Positions 26,936 through 35,669 of a stretch of DNA of 39,452 bases are shown in pieces. The notes under the pieces were generated by a model. That model did no database searches. It saw only the letters and a program-made list of their open reading frames with translations, and had not been told where the DNA came from. Source of the DNA: Frankiales bacterium (lineage in GTDB: Bacteria > Actinomycetota > Actinomycetes > Mycobacteriales > SCTD01); contig JAOPVV010000331.1 in NCBI GenBank assembly GCA_025966005.1, positions 1 through 39,452 of the forward strand, in the 5' to 3' direction. Made by a program: the position numbers and the translations under genes. Numbering within the stretch: the stretch's first letter is position 1; each line of letters starts with the position of its first letter.

Positions 26936-28826
26936 CTCGGCGCCAGGGCCAGCCGGTCCTACGGTCGAACATGCCGTCGGCCAGCGAGACCCCGTTTTCC
27001 GACGGAGGCAGGACGGACGCCCACGACGGGACGTCCGCCGCGCAGGACGCGTCAGTCAGGACGTGGACGCCGGTGCCCAGGCACCGGGCGCGGCGCAGAG
27101 ATTCCCCCAGTGCCGGCAGGAGCGCCTGCTCCACGACGACGTGGTCGACCAGGCGGGCCAGGTGGACGTCGTCGGGGCCGCCCTCCACGACCAGGGCGTC
27201 TCCGAGAACGGCGTGGGCCCGCGTACCGGGCCGACGCAGGAGCAGGACCACGGGCGCCGGACGCTCGAGCGTCCACCGGGCGGTGCGCGCGGCCGCAGCG
27301 ACGACATCGTGGAGCAGCGCAGGGTTCAGGTCGAGCCCGGCCAGCAGGGGCGCCTGCTCGGCCAGGGGGTCGTGCAGGGCAACGCGCTCGAGGCCGATGT
27401 CGGTCACGACGGGCTGGTAGAGCAGCCGCGCCTCGACCAGGGGGCGTGCACCAGCCGGGGCACTGACCACGAAGGCCGTTGCGGGTGCGAGTCGCTCGGC
27501 GGAGACGTCCCGAGGGTCGTTGACGCGGACCGCGCCGGGTCGCCGCGGGAGGTTGTGCACGGCCGCGGTGTTGGCGGCATCGACGACGAGCAGCGCGGGG
27601 GGGGCGCCCGGCGTCCGGGGCGTGCGTGCGACGAGGTCGTCCAGCGCGGTCCAGGCCAGCCGCGCCGACCGCTCCCAGGTGAACTGCCGAGCGCCCGCCC
27701 GGGCGGCGGACCGCAGGTGGGCGAGGTGGTTGTCGTCCTCGAGCAGCCGCCGCAGGGCAGCGGTGATGTCGGCGACGTCCTCGGGGTCGAAGAAGACGGC
27801 GTCGTCCTCCGACAGCTCGACGAGGCTGCTGCCCCGGGCCAGCACCGTCGGGCAGTCGCGGGCCATGGCCTCGAGTGGCGGCATGCCGAGCCCCTCCTGC
27901 GTCGAGGGGAAGACGAAGGCGAGGGCGCCGCCGTAGAGCTCGGCGAGCTGGTGCTCGCTCACCTCGCCGGTCAGGACCAGCTCGTCCGGCGTCACGCCGC
28001 CCTTTCGCGCGAGGCGCCGCAGCCGGCGGACGGTCCCGACGTTCAGGCGGCACGCGACCACGAGCGGCGTCCTGCGTCGCAGCGGCGGAGGCACGCCGCC
28101 CCACGCCTCGACGAGCCGGTCGAGGTTCTTGCGCGGGTGGTCCCCGCCGACGGCCAGCAGGTAGCGGTCGGGGACCGGTGCGGCGTCGACCGCGGTCGGT
28201 CGTTCCTCGAAGGAGGGGAAGGCTCCGCTCGGGTACGGCCCGCCCCAGACGGTGGCCGTCGGCGGGCAGGTGCCGTCCATGAGCTCGCGGGCTTGCTGGG
28301 CGCTGTAGTCGCTGATGGACAGCAGCAGGTCGCAGCGCCGCAGGTCCTCGAAGCGGCGCCAGTAGTCGTCGGCGCCGGGGCCGAGCAGGTACGTGCTGGG
28401 GTCGGCGGCCGGGATCAGGTCGAACAGCAGCGCGGCGGTGGGGGGACCGGCCGGGTTGCCGTCGACCGAGCTCACGTTCTCGACGTCGCCCTCGAAGACC
28501 GACCCGACGAGGACGGCGTCCGGGCGCAGGGAGCGGATCGCGGCGGTGCGGGCCGACTGCGCCGCCTCGCGGCGCTCCGGAGTGCGGCTCGGTCCGAAGG
28601 GCCAGGCGGCCTCGAAGACGTGGATGTCGCGCGCGGGCAGGAACCCCTCCAGGGCCGTCCTGGCCCGCAGCAGACGGTCCGGGTCGTCCCCGGCGTTGAG
28701 CAGGACGGCCAGCTGGTGGTCACCGGCCGTCTGCGCCAGCGCCCGGGACAGGCACAGCACGTACCGCCCGATGCCACGGCGCGAGCTGGACGACTGCACG
28801 CACTGCAGGTCGAGCAGGAGCTTCAC
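26928..28826 (-). CDS. Glycosyltransferase family 4 with C-terminal extension (632 aa)
   Basis: VKLLLDLQCVQSSSSRRGIGRYVLCLSRAL..., YLLAVGGDHPRKNLDRLVEAW, ALAFVFPSTQEGLGMPPLEAMARDCPTVLA. Confidence 0.87.
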   Translation of the reverse strand: MKLLLDLQCVQSSSSRRGIGRYVLCLSRALAQTAGDHQLAVLLNAGDDPDRLLRARTALEGFLPARDIHVFEAAWPFGPSRTPERREAAQSARTAAIRSLRPDAVLVGSVFEGDVENVSSVDGNPAGPPTAALLFDLIPAADPSTYLLGPGADDYWRRFEDLRRCDLLLSISDYSAQQARELMDGTCPPTATVWGGPYPSGAFPSFEERPTAVDAAPVPDRYLLAVGGDHPRKNLDRLVEAWGGVPPPLRRRTPLVVACRLNVGTVRRLRRLARKGGVTPDELVLTGEVSEHQLAELYGGALAFVFPSTQEGLGMPPLEAMARDCPTVLARGSSLVELSEDDAVFFDPEDVADITAALRRLLEDDNHLAHLRSAARAGARQFTWERSARLAWTALDDLVARTPRTPGAPPALLVVDAANTAAVHNLPRRPGAVRVNDPRDVSAERLAPATAFVVSAPAGARPLVEARLLYQPVVTDIGLERVALHDPLAEQAPLLAGLDLNPALLHDVVAAAARTARWTLERPAPVVLLLRRPGTRAHAVLGDALVVEGGPDDVHLARLVDHVVVEQALLPALGESLRRARCLGTGVHVLTDASCAADVPSWASVLPPSENGVSLADGMFDRRTGWPWRRGG

Positions 28827-29095
28827 GCGGGCCCGTTCGGCAGGCCGAGCCGGGTCGCGACCGCAGCCAGCCGTCGCTCCTGCTGCCGAGTGCGAGGAGG
28901 GTCGAGCTCGGTGTCGAGGGCCGCGGCGCTGCCATCCTCACGGACCCCCGACTTCACGATGCCGACGGCGCGCCGCACCGCTGGACTGGCGTTCAGCGCC
29001 TGGTAGAACGCGCGGTACACGCGCGGGTAGGCGCGGATCTCCTGCTCGAACCGGGAGGCCACCCGCCACAGGGCGGTCTTCGCGCGACCGCTCAC
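28823..29095 (-). CDS. Hypothetical small protein (~90 aa) in the glycan operon
   Basis: GTG 29095 in GTGA overlap with the upstream GT; stop overlaps the downstream GT start (GTGA). VSGRAKTALWRVASRFEQEIRAYPRVYRAFYQALNASPAVRRAVGIVKSGVREDGSAAALDTELDPPRTRQQERRLAAVATRLGLPNGPA. Confidence 0.6.
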   Translation of the reverse strand: MSGRAKTALWRVASRFEQEIRAYPRVYRAFYQALNASPAVRRAVGIVKSGVREDGSAAALDTELDPPRTRQQERRLAAVATRLGLPNGPA

Positions 29096-31887
29096 TGCCA
29101 CGACCAGCCGTCCTCTGGCGTCCACTGGGCCAGGGGCTCCTCCTCGTCGCCGAGGATGCGCATCAGCCGCGCGCCCACGTCGCGCCAGGTGCGCAGCCCG
29201 TCGCGCGAGGCCTGCGCCACCGGGGCACCGGTCAGGACCCGCTGCAGCACGTCCGCGAGCGGGTCCGCAGCGGAGAAGAAGGTGGCGTCGTCGCCCGCTA
29301 CCTCGCGCAGGACCGGGATGTCGTGCACCAGGACAGGACAGCCGCGCAGCGCTGCCTCCACCACGGGCAGACCGAAGCCCTCGCCCTCCGAGGCCACGAT
29401 CGCCGCGGTGCACGTGCGGTACAGCCGGTCGAGCTCGGCGTCGGAGGCGTTCTGCAGCCAGGTGAAGCGGGGCTGCGTCGCCTCGCACGCCTCCATCCGG
29501 CGGACGATGGATTCGACCATCCAGCCGCTGCGGCCGAGGACCGTCAGCTGTACCGGGACGCCGGCTGCCCAAAGTCGGTCGAAGGCGTCGAGGACGGCGC
29601 GGTGGCCCTTGCGCGGCTCCACCGTGCCGACCATGAGGAAGTGGGCGGGCTCGCGGTCGCCGACGACGACATCCGCGGCCTGGTCGAAGTCGCACCCCAG
29701 CGGGAGCCACGACACCGCGAAAGCGTCGGGGCGCCCCGGCGGCGCGGCCCGTACGTAGGTCGCTAGGGCCTGCGCCGTCGCGCGGCTGTTGACCAGGAGC
29801 ACGTCGGCGTGCGTGATGGCCTGCTGCAGCCAGGGGGTGAACGAGGAGGCGGCCGCCCCGGGAGGGAACCACTCCGGGTTCGTGTAGGGGATGAGGTCGA
29901 AGACGTTGACTGCGAGGCCGACGCCGCGGGCGCGGGCGGCCCGGAGCTGCTCGCCGCCGGTCGCCAGCTGGGAGTTGAGGTCGATGCACAACAGCCAGTC
30001 CGGGTCGGTCGTGCGCACCTCGGCGGCAGCGAGGACCTCGTCCGCCCGGATGTCGGGGTGGGCCGTCCCCTCCGTGGTCGTGCCGAGGGAGAAGGGCACG
30101 ACCGCCCCGCCGTCCTCACGCAGGAGATCGGTGAGAGCGTGGTGGAGCCGGGCGGCGGTGCGCTGGATGCCGGACAGGAAGGGGGTCGTGCGGTAGACGG
30201 TGACGTCGCTGGCCAGCAGCGGGCCGCGAAGACCGCGCGCAGCCCAACGCGGTCGCTGCTCCACGGGGGCGCCGTCGACGGTCGAACTCAGCCCGGCAGC
30301 GCCGGCGGCCCAGTGCCGTCCGACGTCGCTCGCGTAGGCCAGCTCGACGGCCTCGGCGACCGCTGCGGCGTCCTCGAGGTCGACGACGTGCACGGGCACG
30401 CTGCTCACGCCTCTGCGGAGCAGGGCTGTGCAGGTGTCGGCATCCGGGACGAGCACCCCGACCGCGGGCGCGAGCAGCGTGCCGACGTCGCACGAGATCG
30501 GGGGTGCCGCCCTGACGACGACGACGCCCGGCCGGTCGGCCAGCTCGTCGGCATCGGTGTGCGAGTCGCCGGCCGGAAGGACGTGGAGTACGCGGTCGAA
30601 GCGCGACCACGGCTCGTCCCAGTGGCCGGGCTCGACATCGGTGACGACGTACGACTCCGGCAGGGCGACGGCGCCGCCCACCCGCGCGACCCGGACGCCG
30701 ACCGGGGCGTGCACGGTCGGCTTCACCAAGCCCTCGAGCGCTGACCAGGTGAGAGCGGCCGTCCGCTCCCAGGTGAAGCGCCGCGCCGCGCGGTGCCCGG
30801 CCGCGACGAGCTCTGCCCGGACGGCGTCGTCGGTGAGCAGCTGCGTGAGGCAGTCGGTCAGCGCCGGGACGTCGGCGGGTGGCGCGTAGGCCCGCGGGTC
30901 GTCGAGCAGCTCGACCAGGCTGGTGGCCGCGGCCATCAGCACCGGGGTGCCGACCTGCATCGCCTCGAGCGGAGGCAGGCCGAGACCCTCCTCGAGCGAC
31001 GGGAACAGCAGGACGTCGGCGCGCTCGTAGGCCCAGGCGACCTCGCGGTCCCCCGCCTGCCCGGCGAACACGACGTCCTCGGCGGGCAGGCCCGCAGCCT
31101 GTGCCCGTTCCAGCAGTCGCAGCTTGTTCTCGTGGGGCCACTCGCCGACGATGACGAACGGCCGTCCCTGCCGGACTTGGGGGGACAGGCCGGCCCAGGC
31201 CAGGACGGCCGTGGCGACGTCCTTGCGGGGCTCGTCGCGCCCGACGGCCAGCGCGAAGCCGCCGGCGGGCGCCCAGGAGGGGCGGCTCACCGGTTGCGGC
31301 GGGGGCGCTGCTCCGTGGATCGTCGTGACGGGTGGGCAGCGCTCCACCAGGCGGCGGGCCTCGGCTGCGGAGTGGTCGCTGATGGACAGCAGCAGGTCGG
31401 TCCGGGCCAGCTGCTCGAGCGCTCGCAGGTACTCCTGTCGGGACAGCGGGTCGGCCTTGTGCCGGTCGAGGTCGCCGAGCGGGATCAGGTCGTAGAGCAC
31501 GGCCGCGGTGGGCACGTCGGAGCAGTGCTCGTTGACCGTCACAGGGGCGAGAGCCGGCAGCTCGAACACGCTGGACAGCAGCACCACGTCCGGCGCCAGC
31601 GCGGCGACCGCGGCCTCCCGGACGAGCTCGGCGTCCGGTCGACCCGCGCGCCGCCGGTCGACAGCGGGGGCCTCGAAGAGCACGACGTCGTTACGACCGA
31701 GGGTGCCCGCCAGCGCGTGCCGGATCTCCAGCACGCCCTCCGCAGATCGGGCGCCGTCGAGCAGGACGAGCAGCTCGTGGTCGCGGCGGCTGTCGGCCAG
31801 GGCGCGCACCAGCGACCGGGCGTAGTAGCCGATCCCGCGCTCGGCCGAGGGTCCCTGCAGTACCTGGAGGTCGACCAGCAGCCTCAT
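29092..31887 (-). CDS. Bifunctional-type protein: two GT4 (GT-B) domains in tandem (931 aa)
   Basis: N-terminal GT (MRLLVDLQVLQGPSAERGIGYYARSLVRAL...FALAVGRDEPRKDVATAVLAW...LLFPSLEEGLGLPPLEAMQVGTPVLMA) and C-terminal GT (AHFLMVGTVEPRKGHRAVLDAFDRLWAAG...AAIVASEGEGFGLPVVEAALRGCPVLVHDIPVLREV). Confidence 0.88.
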   Translation of the reverse strand: MRLLVDLQVLQGPSAERGIGYYARSLVRALADSRRDHELLVLLDGARSAEGVLEIRHALAGTLGRNDVVLFEAPAVDRRRAGRPDAELVREAAVAALAPDVVLLSSVFELPALAPVTVNEHCSDVPTAAVLYDLIPLGDLDRHKADPLSRQEYLRALEQLARTDLLLSISDHSAAEARRLVERCPPVTTIHGAAPPPQPVSRPSWAPAGGFALAVGRDEPRKDVATAVLAWAGLSPQVRQGRPFVIVGEWPHENKLRLLERAQAAGLPAEDVVFAGQAGDREVAWAYERADVLLFPSLEEGLGLPPLEAMQVGTPVLMAAATSLVELLDDPRAYAPPADVPALTDCLTQLLTDDAVRAELVAAGHRAARRFTWERTAALTWSALEGLVKPTVHAPVGVRVARVGGAVALPESYVVTDVEPGHWDEPWSRFDRVLHVLPAGDSHTDADELADRPGVVVVRAAPPISCDVGTLLAPAVGVLVPDADTCTALLRRGVSSVPVHVVDLEDAAAVAEAVELAYASDVGRHWAAGAAGLSSTVDGAPVEQRPRWAARGLRGPLLASDVTVYRTTPFLSGIQRTAARLHHALTDLLREDGGAVVPFSLGTTTEGTAHPDIRADEVLAAAEVRTTDPDWLLCIDLNSQLATGGEQLRAARARGVGLAVNVFDLIPYTNPEWFPPGAAASSFTPWLQQAITHADVLLVNSRATAQALATYVRAAPPGRPDAFAVSWLPLGCDFDQAADVVVGDREPAHFLMVGTVEPRKGHRAVLDAFDRLWAAGVPVQLTVLGRSGWMVESIVRRMEACEATQPRFTWLQNASDAELDRLYRTCTAAIVASEGEGFGLPVVEAALRGCPVLVHDIPVLREVAGDDATFFSAADPLADVLQRVLTGAPVAQASRDGLRTWRDVGARLMRILGDEEEPLAQWTPEDGWSWQ

Positions 31888-32993
31888 CGGCGACGCTCCA
31901 CCGCAGCAGCGAGCTTGGCCTGCAGGGCCCGTCGCCGCCGCAGGTCCGCCGGGGTGTCGACGTGCGCCGGGGGGGGCGGCGGAGGGCTCGGCTGGTTCAG
32001 CGCGCGTCGGGCGAGTGCGGTGTCGGCCGTGCTCCGCGCTCGGCGCAGGGGCTTGGTGAGGCGCCAGGACTTGCTCTCGAGCATCACCCGCTCGCGTGCG
32101 ACGGCCGCGTCCCGCTGAGACTTGACGAGCTCGACCTGGCGCTCCAGCGCCTCGACCTCACGGCCCAGTGCCTGCACTGCTCGGTTGGCGGTCTCGACAT
32201 CGCGACGCAGCACCTCTGCCTCGCGTCGGACTGCGGTCAGCTCCTCGGCCTGGGCCTGTGCTGCTGCCAAGCGCTCCTCCAGGACCCGAGCGTGCCGACC
32301 CGCGTCGACGACGTCGCGCCGCTGCCAGCCGTCGAGCATCACGTCCAGGACCCCGAACGGCTCGGCGACCGCGGCGGCGAGGTCGAGGTGCTCCGGGGAC
32401 ACGTACCAGCGGTTCAGTCCGTCGAAGGTCACGAAGCCGTACCCGGCGTCGAGCAGCAGCGGCTCCCAGCCGTCGTACGACGTCGTGCGCGAGCCGGGCA
32501 GGGTGGCTTCGACGCAGACCAGCCACGGCTTCCACCGGGTGAGGTCGAGACCGCGCAGCGCCTGCTCCTCGTGGCCCTCGACGTCGACGCTGAGGAAGTG
32601 CACCGCGGGCGGGTCGAGGTCGTCGAGCACGTCGGTGAGTCGAACGGCCGGTACGGAGATCGTCCGCTCGACGCCCTCGGACTCCTCGACGGAGCCGCGG
32701 CCCCGCGTGCCCACGTCGTTCCATGTCAGTACGCCCGGACTCGAGTGCGCCGCGGCAGCGATGACGACGTCACGCGGCCGGGCCTGACGCAGCCGCTCGG
32801 CGGCCTCCGGCTCCGGTTCGAGCAGCAGCCCGTGCCACCCTTCGGCGCTGAGAGCGGCGGTCAGGGAGTCGTCGAGCGGGTCCGAGGCCCCGACCTCCAC
32901 GTAGAACGGCTCGTCCACCCCGCGCAGCGCCCGCCAGGCGCGCACGTCCTCGCCGTTCTGCGCGTACGAGACCCGGCGCGGCGGCATCGTCAT
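31884..32993 (-). CDS. FkbM-family methyltransferase with C-terminal coiled coil and proline run
   Basis: VSYAQNGEDVRAWRALRGVDEPFYVEVGASDPLDDSLTAALSAEGWHGLLLEPEPEAAERLR...VHFLSVDVEGHEEQALRGLDLTRWKPWLVCVEAT; C-terminal heptad-like region and PSPPPPPP. Confidence 0.87.
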   Translation of the reverse strand: MTMPPRRVSYAQNGEDVRAWRALRGVDEPFYVEVGASDPLDDSLTAALSAEGWHGLLLEPEPEAAERLRQARPRDVVIAAAAHSSPGVLTWNDVGTRGRGSVEESEGVERTISVPAVRLTDVLDDLDPPAVHFLSVDVEGHEEQALRGLDLTRWKPWLVCVEATLPGSRTTSYDGWEPLLLDAGYGFVTFDGLNRWYVSPEHLDLAAAVAEPFGVLDVMLDGWQRRDVVDAGRHARVLEERLAAAQAQAEELTAVRREAEVLRRDVETANRAVQALGREVEALERQVELVKSQRDAAVARERVMLESKSWRLTKPLRRARSTADTALARRALNQPSPPPPPPAHVDTPADLRRRRALQAKLAAAVERRR

Positions 32994-33742
32994 GCCGAGG
33001 CTCCGGGGGCGTGGACGCGGGCGGAGGCGTGGTAGGCCGCGGCGGCGCCGTCGATCGGCCCGTCGTAGACCGGGGCGCCGTGGTCGAGCACCAGGGCCCG
33101 CGTGCAGAAGCTCTCCGCCTGCGCCAGCGCGTGCGTGACCAGCACGATCGTGCGGCCCTCGTCCTGCAGCAGCCGCATCCGCTCGAGACACTTGGCCTGG
33201 AAGCTCTCGTCGCCGACCGCCAGCACCTCGTCGACGAGCAGGATCTCCGGTTCGACGTTGACGGCGATGGCGAAGCCGAGCCGGACCGACATCCCGGAGG
33301 AGTAGAACTTCACGGGGGTGTCGAGGAAGTCGGCGACCTCGGCGAACTCGACGATCCGTTCGAGCCGGCGGGTGACCTCGTCGCGCTTGATGCCGAGGAT
33401 CGCGCCGTTCATGAAGACGTTCTCGCGGCCGGTGAGGTCGGGGTGGAAGCCGGCGCCGAGCTCGAGCAGCGGCGCGATCCGGCCGCGGGCGAAGACCCGG
33501 CCGAACGACGGGGCGATCGTCCCGGCGAGCATCTTCAGCGTCGTCGACTTGCCCGAGCCGTTGTGGCCGAGCAGCGCGACGGACTCGCCGACGGCGATGT
33601 CGAGCGTCAGGTCGCGCACGGCGTCGAGCACGACCACAGGGCTGCGGTGCCCGGCGACGCCGAGCAGGCGGTCCTTGAGGCTCTTGGTCTGCGAGATGCG
33701 GAAGCTCTTGCTGACGTGCTCGAACCGGACGGCGACGGCCAC
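32990..33742 (-). CDS. ABC transporter ATP-binding protein for polysaccharide export (Wzt/TagH-like)
   Basis: Walker A LLGHNGSGKSTTLKMLAGTI, signature YSSGMSVRLGFAIAV, Walker B EILLVDEVLAVGDESFQ; GTG start at 33742 overlaps the permease stop (TAGTG). Confidence 0.92.
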   Translation of the reverse strand: MAVAVRFEHVSKSFRISQTKSLKDRLLGVAGHRSPVVVLDAVRDLTLDIAVGESVALLGHNGSGKSTTLKMLAGTIAPSFGRVFARGRIAPLLELGAGFHPDLTGRENVFMNGAILGIKRDEVTRRLERIVEFAEVADFLDTPVKFYSSGMSVRLGFAIAVNVEPEILLVDEVLAVGDESFQAKCLERMRLLQDEGRTIVLVTHALAQAESFCTRALVLDHGAPVYDGPIDGAAAAYHASARVHAPGASA

Positions 33743-34677
33743 TACAGCTCCTGCCCGAAGTTGCCGGACAGCCGCACGAAGACCCGCATGCCCAGCCACA
33801 GCAGACCGCCGGCGAGGACAGTGAACACCGCCAGGCGCAGGTCGAGCTGGCCGGGGAACGCGAACGCCTCGGCGGCCTCTGTGTCGACCGCCGGCCAGAG
33901 CGCCTCGTGGAAGCCGAAGACCACGTTGGCCATGGGGTTGAGCATGTAGACCCGGGTGGCGAGCTCGCCGGCGACGCCGAACTCCTGGGCCCCGCGCACG
34001 ACCTGGCCATAGGAGTACAGGATCGGGGTGAGCCAGAAGCCGACCTGCAGGCCGATGTCGACCAGGAACCCGACGTCGCGCACGTAGACGTTGACCGCGG
34101 CGAAGAACAGACCGACGGCGAGCGCGAACAGCACCAGCAGCAGCAGTGCCGGCGGCAGCCACAGCAGCGAAGAGGCGCTCGGGACGTCCTGGAAGATCGC
34201 GTAGGCGACGGCGAGCACCGAGGCCTGCAGCGCGAAGTCGACCAGGGCCGATGCCAGCACGGACAGCGGCAGCAGCAGCCGGGGGAAGCTCGCCCGCGAC
34301 AACAGCGCCCCGTTGGCGACGACCGAGTTGATCGCACCCATGACGATCGTGGAGAACAGCCCCCACGCCAGCAGGCCGCAGTAGATGAAGATCATGAACT
34401 GCGGGGTGGCCCGGCCGGCGCCGAGGAAGACGCCGACGGCCAGACCGTAGATGAGCAGCATGACCAGCGGGCGGACCAGCGCCCACGCCCAGCCCAGGTT
34501 CGAGCCCTTGTAGCGCGACCGCAGCTCGCGGGCGGTGAAGGCCCGCAGCAGCTCGCGGGAGGCCCAGACATCGCGCAGGTCGGACGCGGTCCCGCGCCAG
34601 AACGTCGCCGGGGCGTTGACCAGCCGCAGACCGGCGTCGCCCTCGGCCGTCACGCTCTCAGCCTGCACGGTGAGCAC
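33742..34677 (-). CDS. ABC-2 type polysaccharide export permease (Wzm/TagG-like)
   Basis: DLRDVWASRELLRAFTARELRSRYKGSNLGWAWALVRPLVMLLIYGLAVGVFLGAG..., multiple TMs, adjacent to the Wzt-like ATPase. Confidence 0.92.
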   Translation of the reverse strand: MLTVQAESVTAEGDAGLRLVNAPATFWRGTASDLRDVWASRELLRAFTARELRSRYKGSNLGWAWALVRPLVMLLIYGLAVGVFLGAGRATPQFMIFIYCGLLAWGLFSTIVMGAINSVVANGALLSRASFPRLLLPLSVLASALVDFALQASVLAVAYAIFQDVPSASSLLWLPPALLLLVLFALAVGLFFAAVNVYVRDVGFLVDIGLQVGFWLTPILYSYGQVVRGAQEFGVAGELATRVYMLNPMANVVFGFHEALWPAVDTEAAEAFAFPGQLDLRLAVFTVLAGGLLWLGMRVFVRLSGNFGQEL

Positions 34678-34701
34678 GCCTCATCGTACGAGCGCCCGCG
34701 C

Positions 34702-35667
34702 TCACCGACTGGCCGTCAGGTCGGCGTCGACCATGCGGCCCACGAGCTCCTCGAAGCCGACGGTCGGCACCCATCCCAGCTGGCTGCGGGCGCGCGAGCC
34801 GCAGGCGACCAGCTCGACGGCGTCGACCGGCCGCAGGAACGCCGGGTCGGTCCGCACCAGCGGCTCCCAGTCGGCGATGCCCGCGCGGGCAAAGGCGGCC
34901 GCCACGAAGTCGCGGACGGTGTGCGACTCGCCCGTCCCGATCACGTAGTCGTCCGAGCGGCGGTGCCGGGCGGCGCGCACGAGGGCGTCGGCGTACTCGG
35001 GCGCGTAGCCCCAGTCGCGGCGTGCGTCGAGGTTGCCCAGGACCAGCTCGCTGGCCCGACCCTCCGCGATGGCCGCCGCGGTCGATGTGATCTTGCGTGT
35101 GACGAACGTCGGCGGCCGGCGGGGCGACTCGTGGTTGTAGAGGACCGCGTTCGACGCGTGCAGCCCACGGGCGCGGAACACCTGCACCAGGTGGTGAGCG
35201 AAGGCCTTGCTGGCGCCGTAGGGGGATCGGGGGGTCAGCGGCGTCGACTCGTCCTGGGGCGCCGACGTCGCCCCGGCGAAGATCTCGGCGCTGGAGGCCT
35301 GGACCAGCGCGATCTGCTCGCCGCGGCGCTCCTGCTCCTGCCAGACCAGCTGGAGCAGGCGGGCCACGAAGGTGCCGTTGACCTCGGCCGTCAGGGCCGG
35401 CTGGTCCCAGGACAGCGCTACCGAGGACACCCCGGCGAGGTTGTAGACCTCGGACGGCGCGCTGGCACGCAGGACGGCGCGCAGCTGGTCGTCGTCGGTC
35501 AGCTCGGCCTCGTGCGGCACGACGGCGTCGCCCAGGGCGAGCAGGTGGTCCGGCAGCGGCTCGCCGGGACGGACCAGGCCGTGCACCTGCAGGCCCTCGG
35601 CCACGAGCTGTTCGGTGAGGTAGCCCCCGTCCTGACCGGTGATGCCGGTGACGAGCGCGGAGCGCAC
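34702..35667 (-). CDS. GDP-mannose 4,6-dehydratase-like SDR (second paralog)
   Basis: MRSALVTGITGQDGGYLTEQLVAEGLQVHGLVRPG, QASSAEIFAG, SPYGASKAFAHHLVQVFR, LYNHESPRRPPTFVTRKI. Confidence 0.85.
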   Translation of the reverse strand: MRSALVTGITGQDGGYLTEQLVAEGLQVHGLVRPGEPLPDHLLALGDAVVPHEAELTDDDQLRAVLRASAPSEVYNLAGVSSVALSWDQPALTAEVNGTFVARLLQLVWQEQERRGEQIALVQASSAEIFAGATSAPQDESTPLTPRSPYGASKAFAHHLVQVFRARGLHASNAVLYNHESPRRPPTFVTRKITSTAAAIAEGRASELVLGNLDARRDWGYAPEYADALVRAARHRRSDDYVIGTGESHTVRDFVAAAFARAGIADWEPLVRTDPAFLRPVDAVELVACGSRARSQLGWVPTVGFEELVGRMVDADLTASR

Positions 35668-35669
35668 GG

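Noticed and set aside
26805-29006. 733-aa plus-strand ORF
   Set aside because: Antisense to the GT4 genes with clear motifs; composition is typical of a GC-rich shadow ORF.
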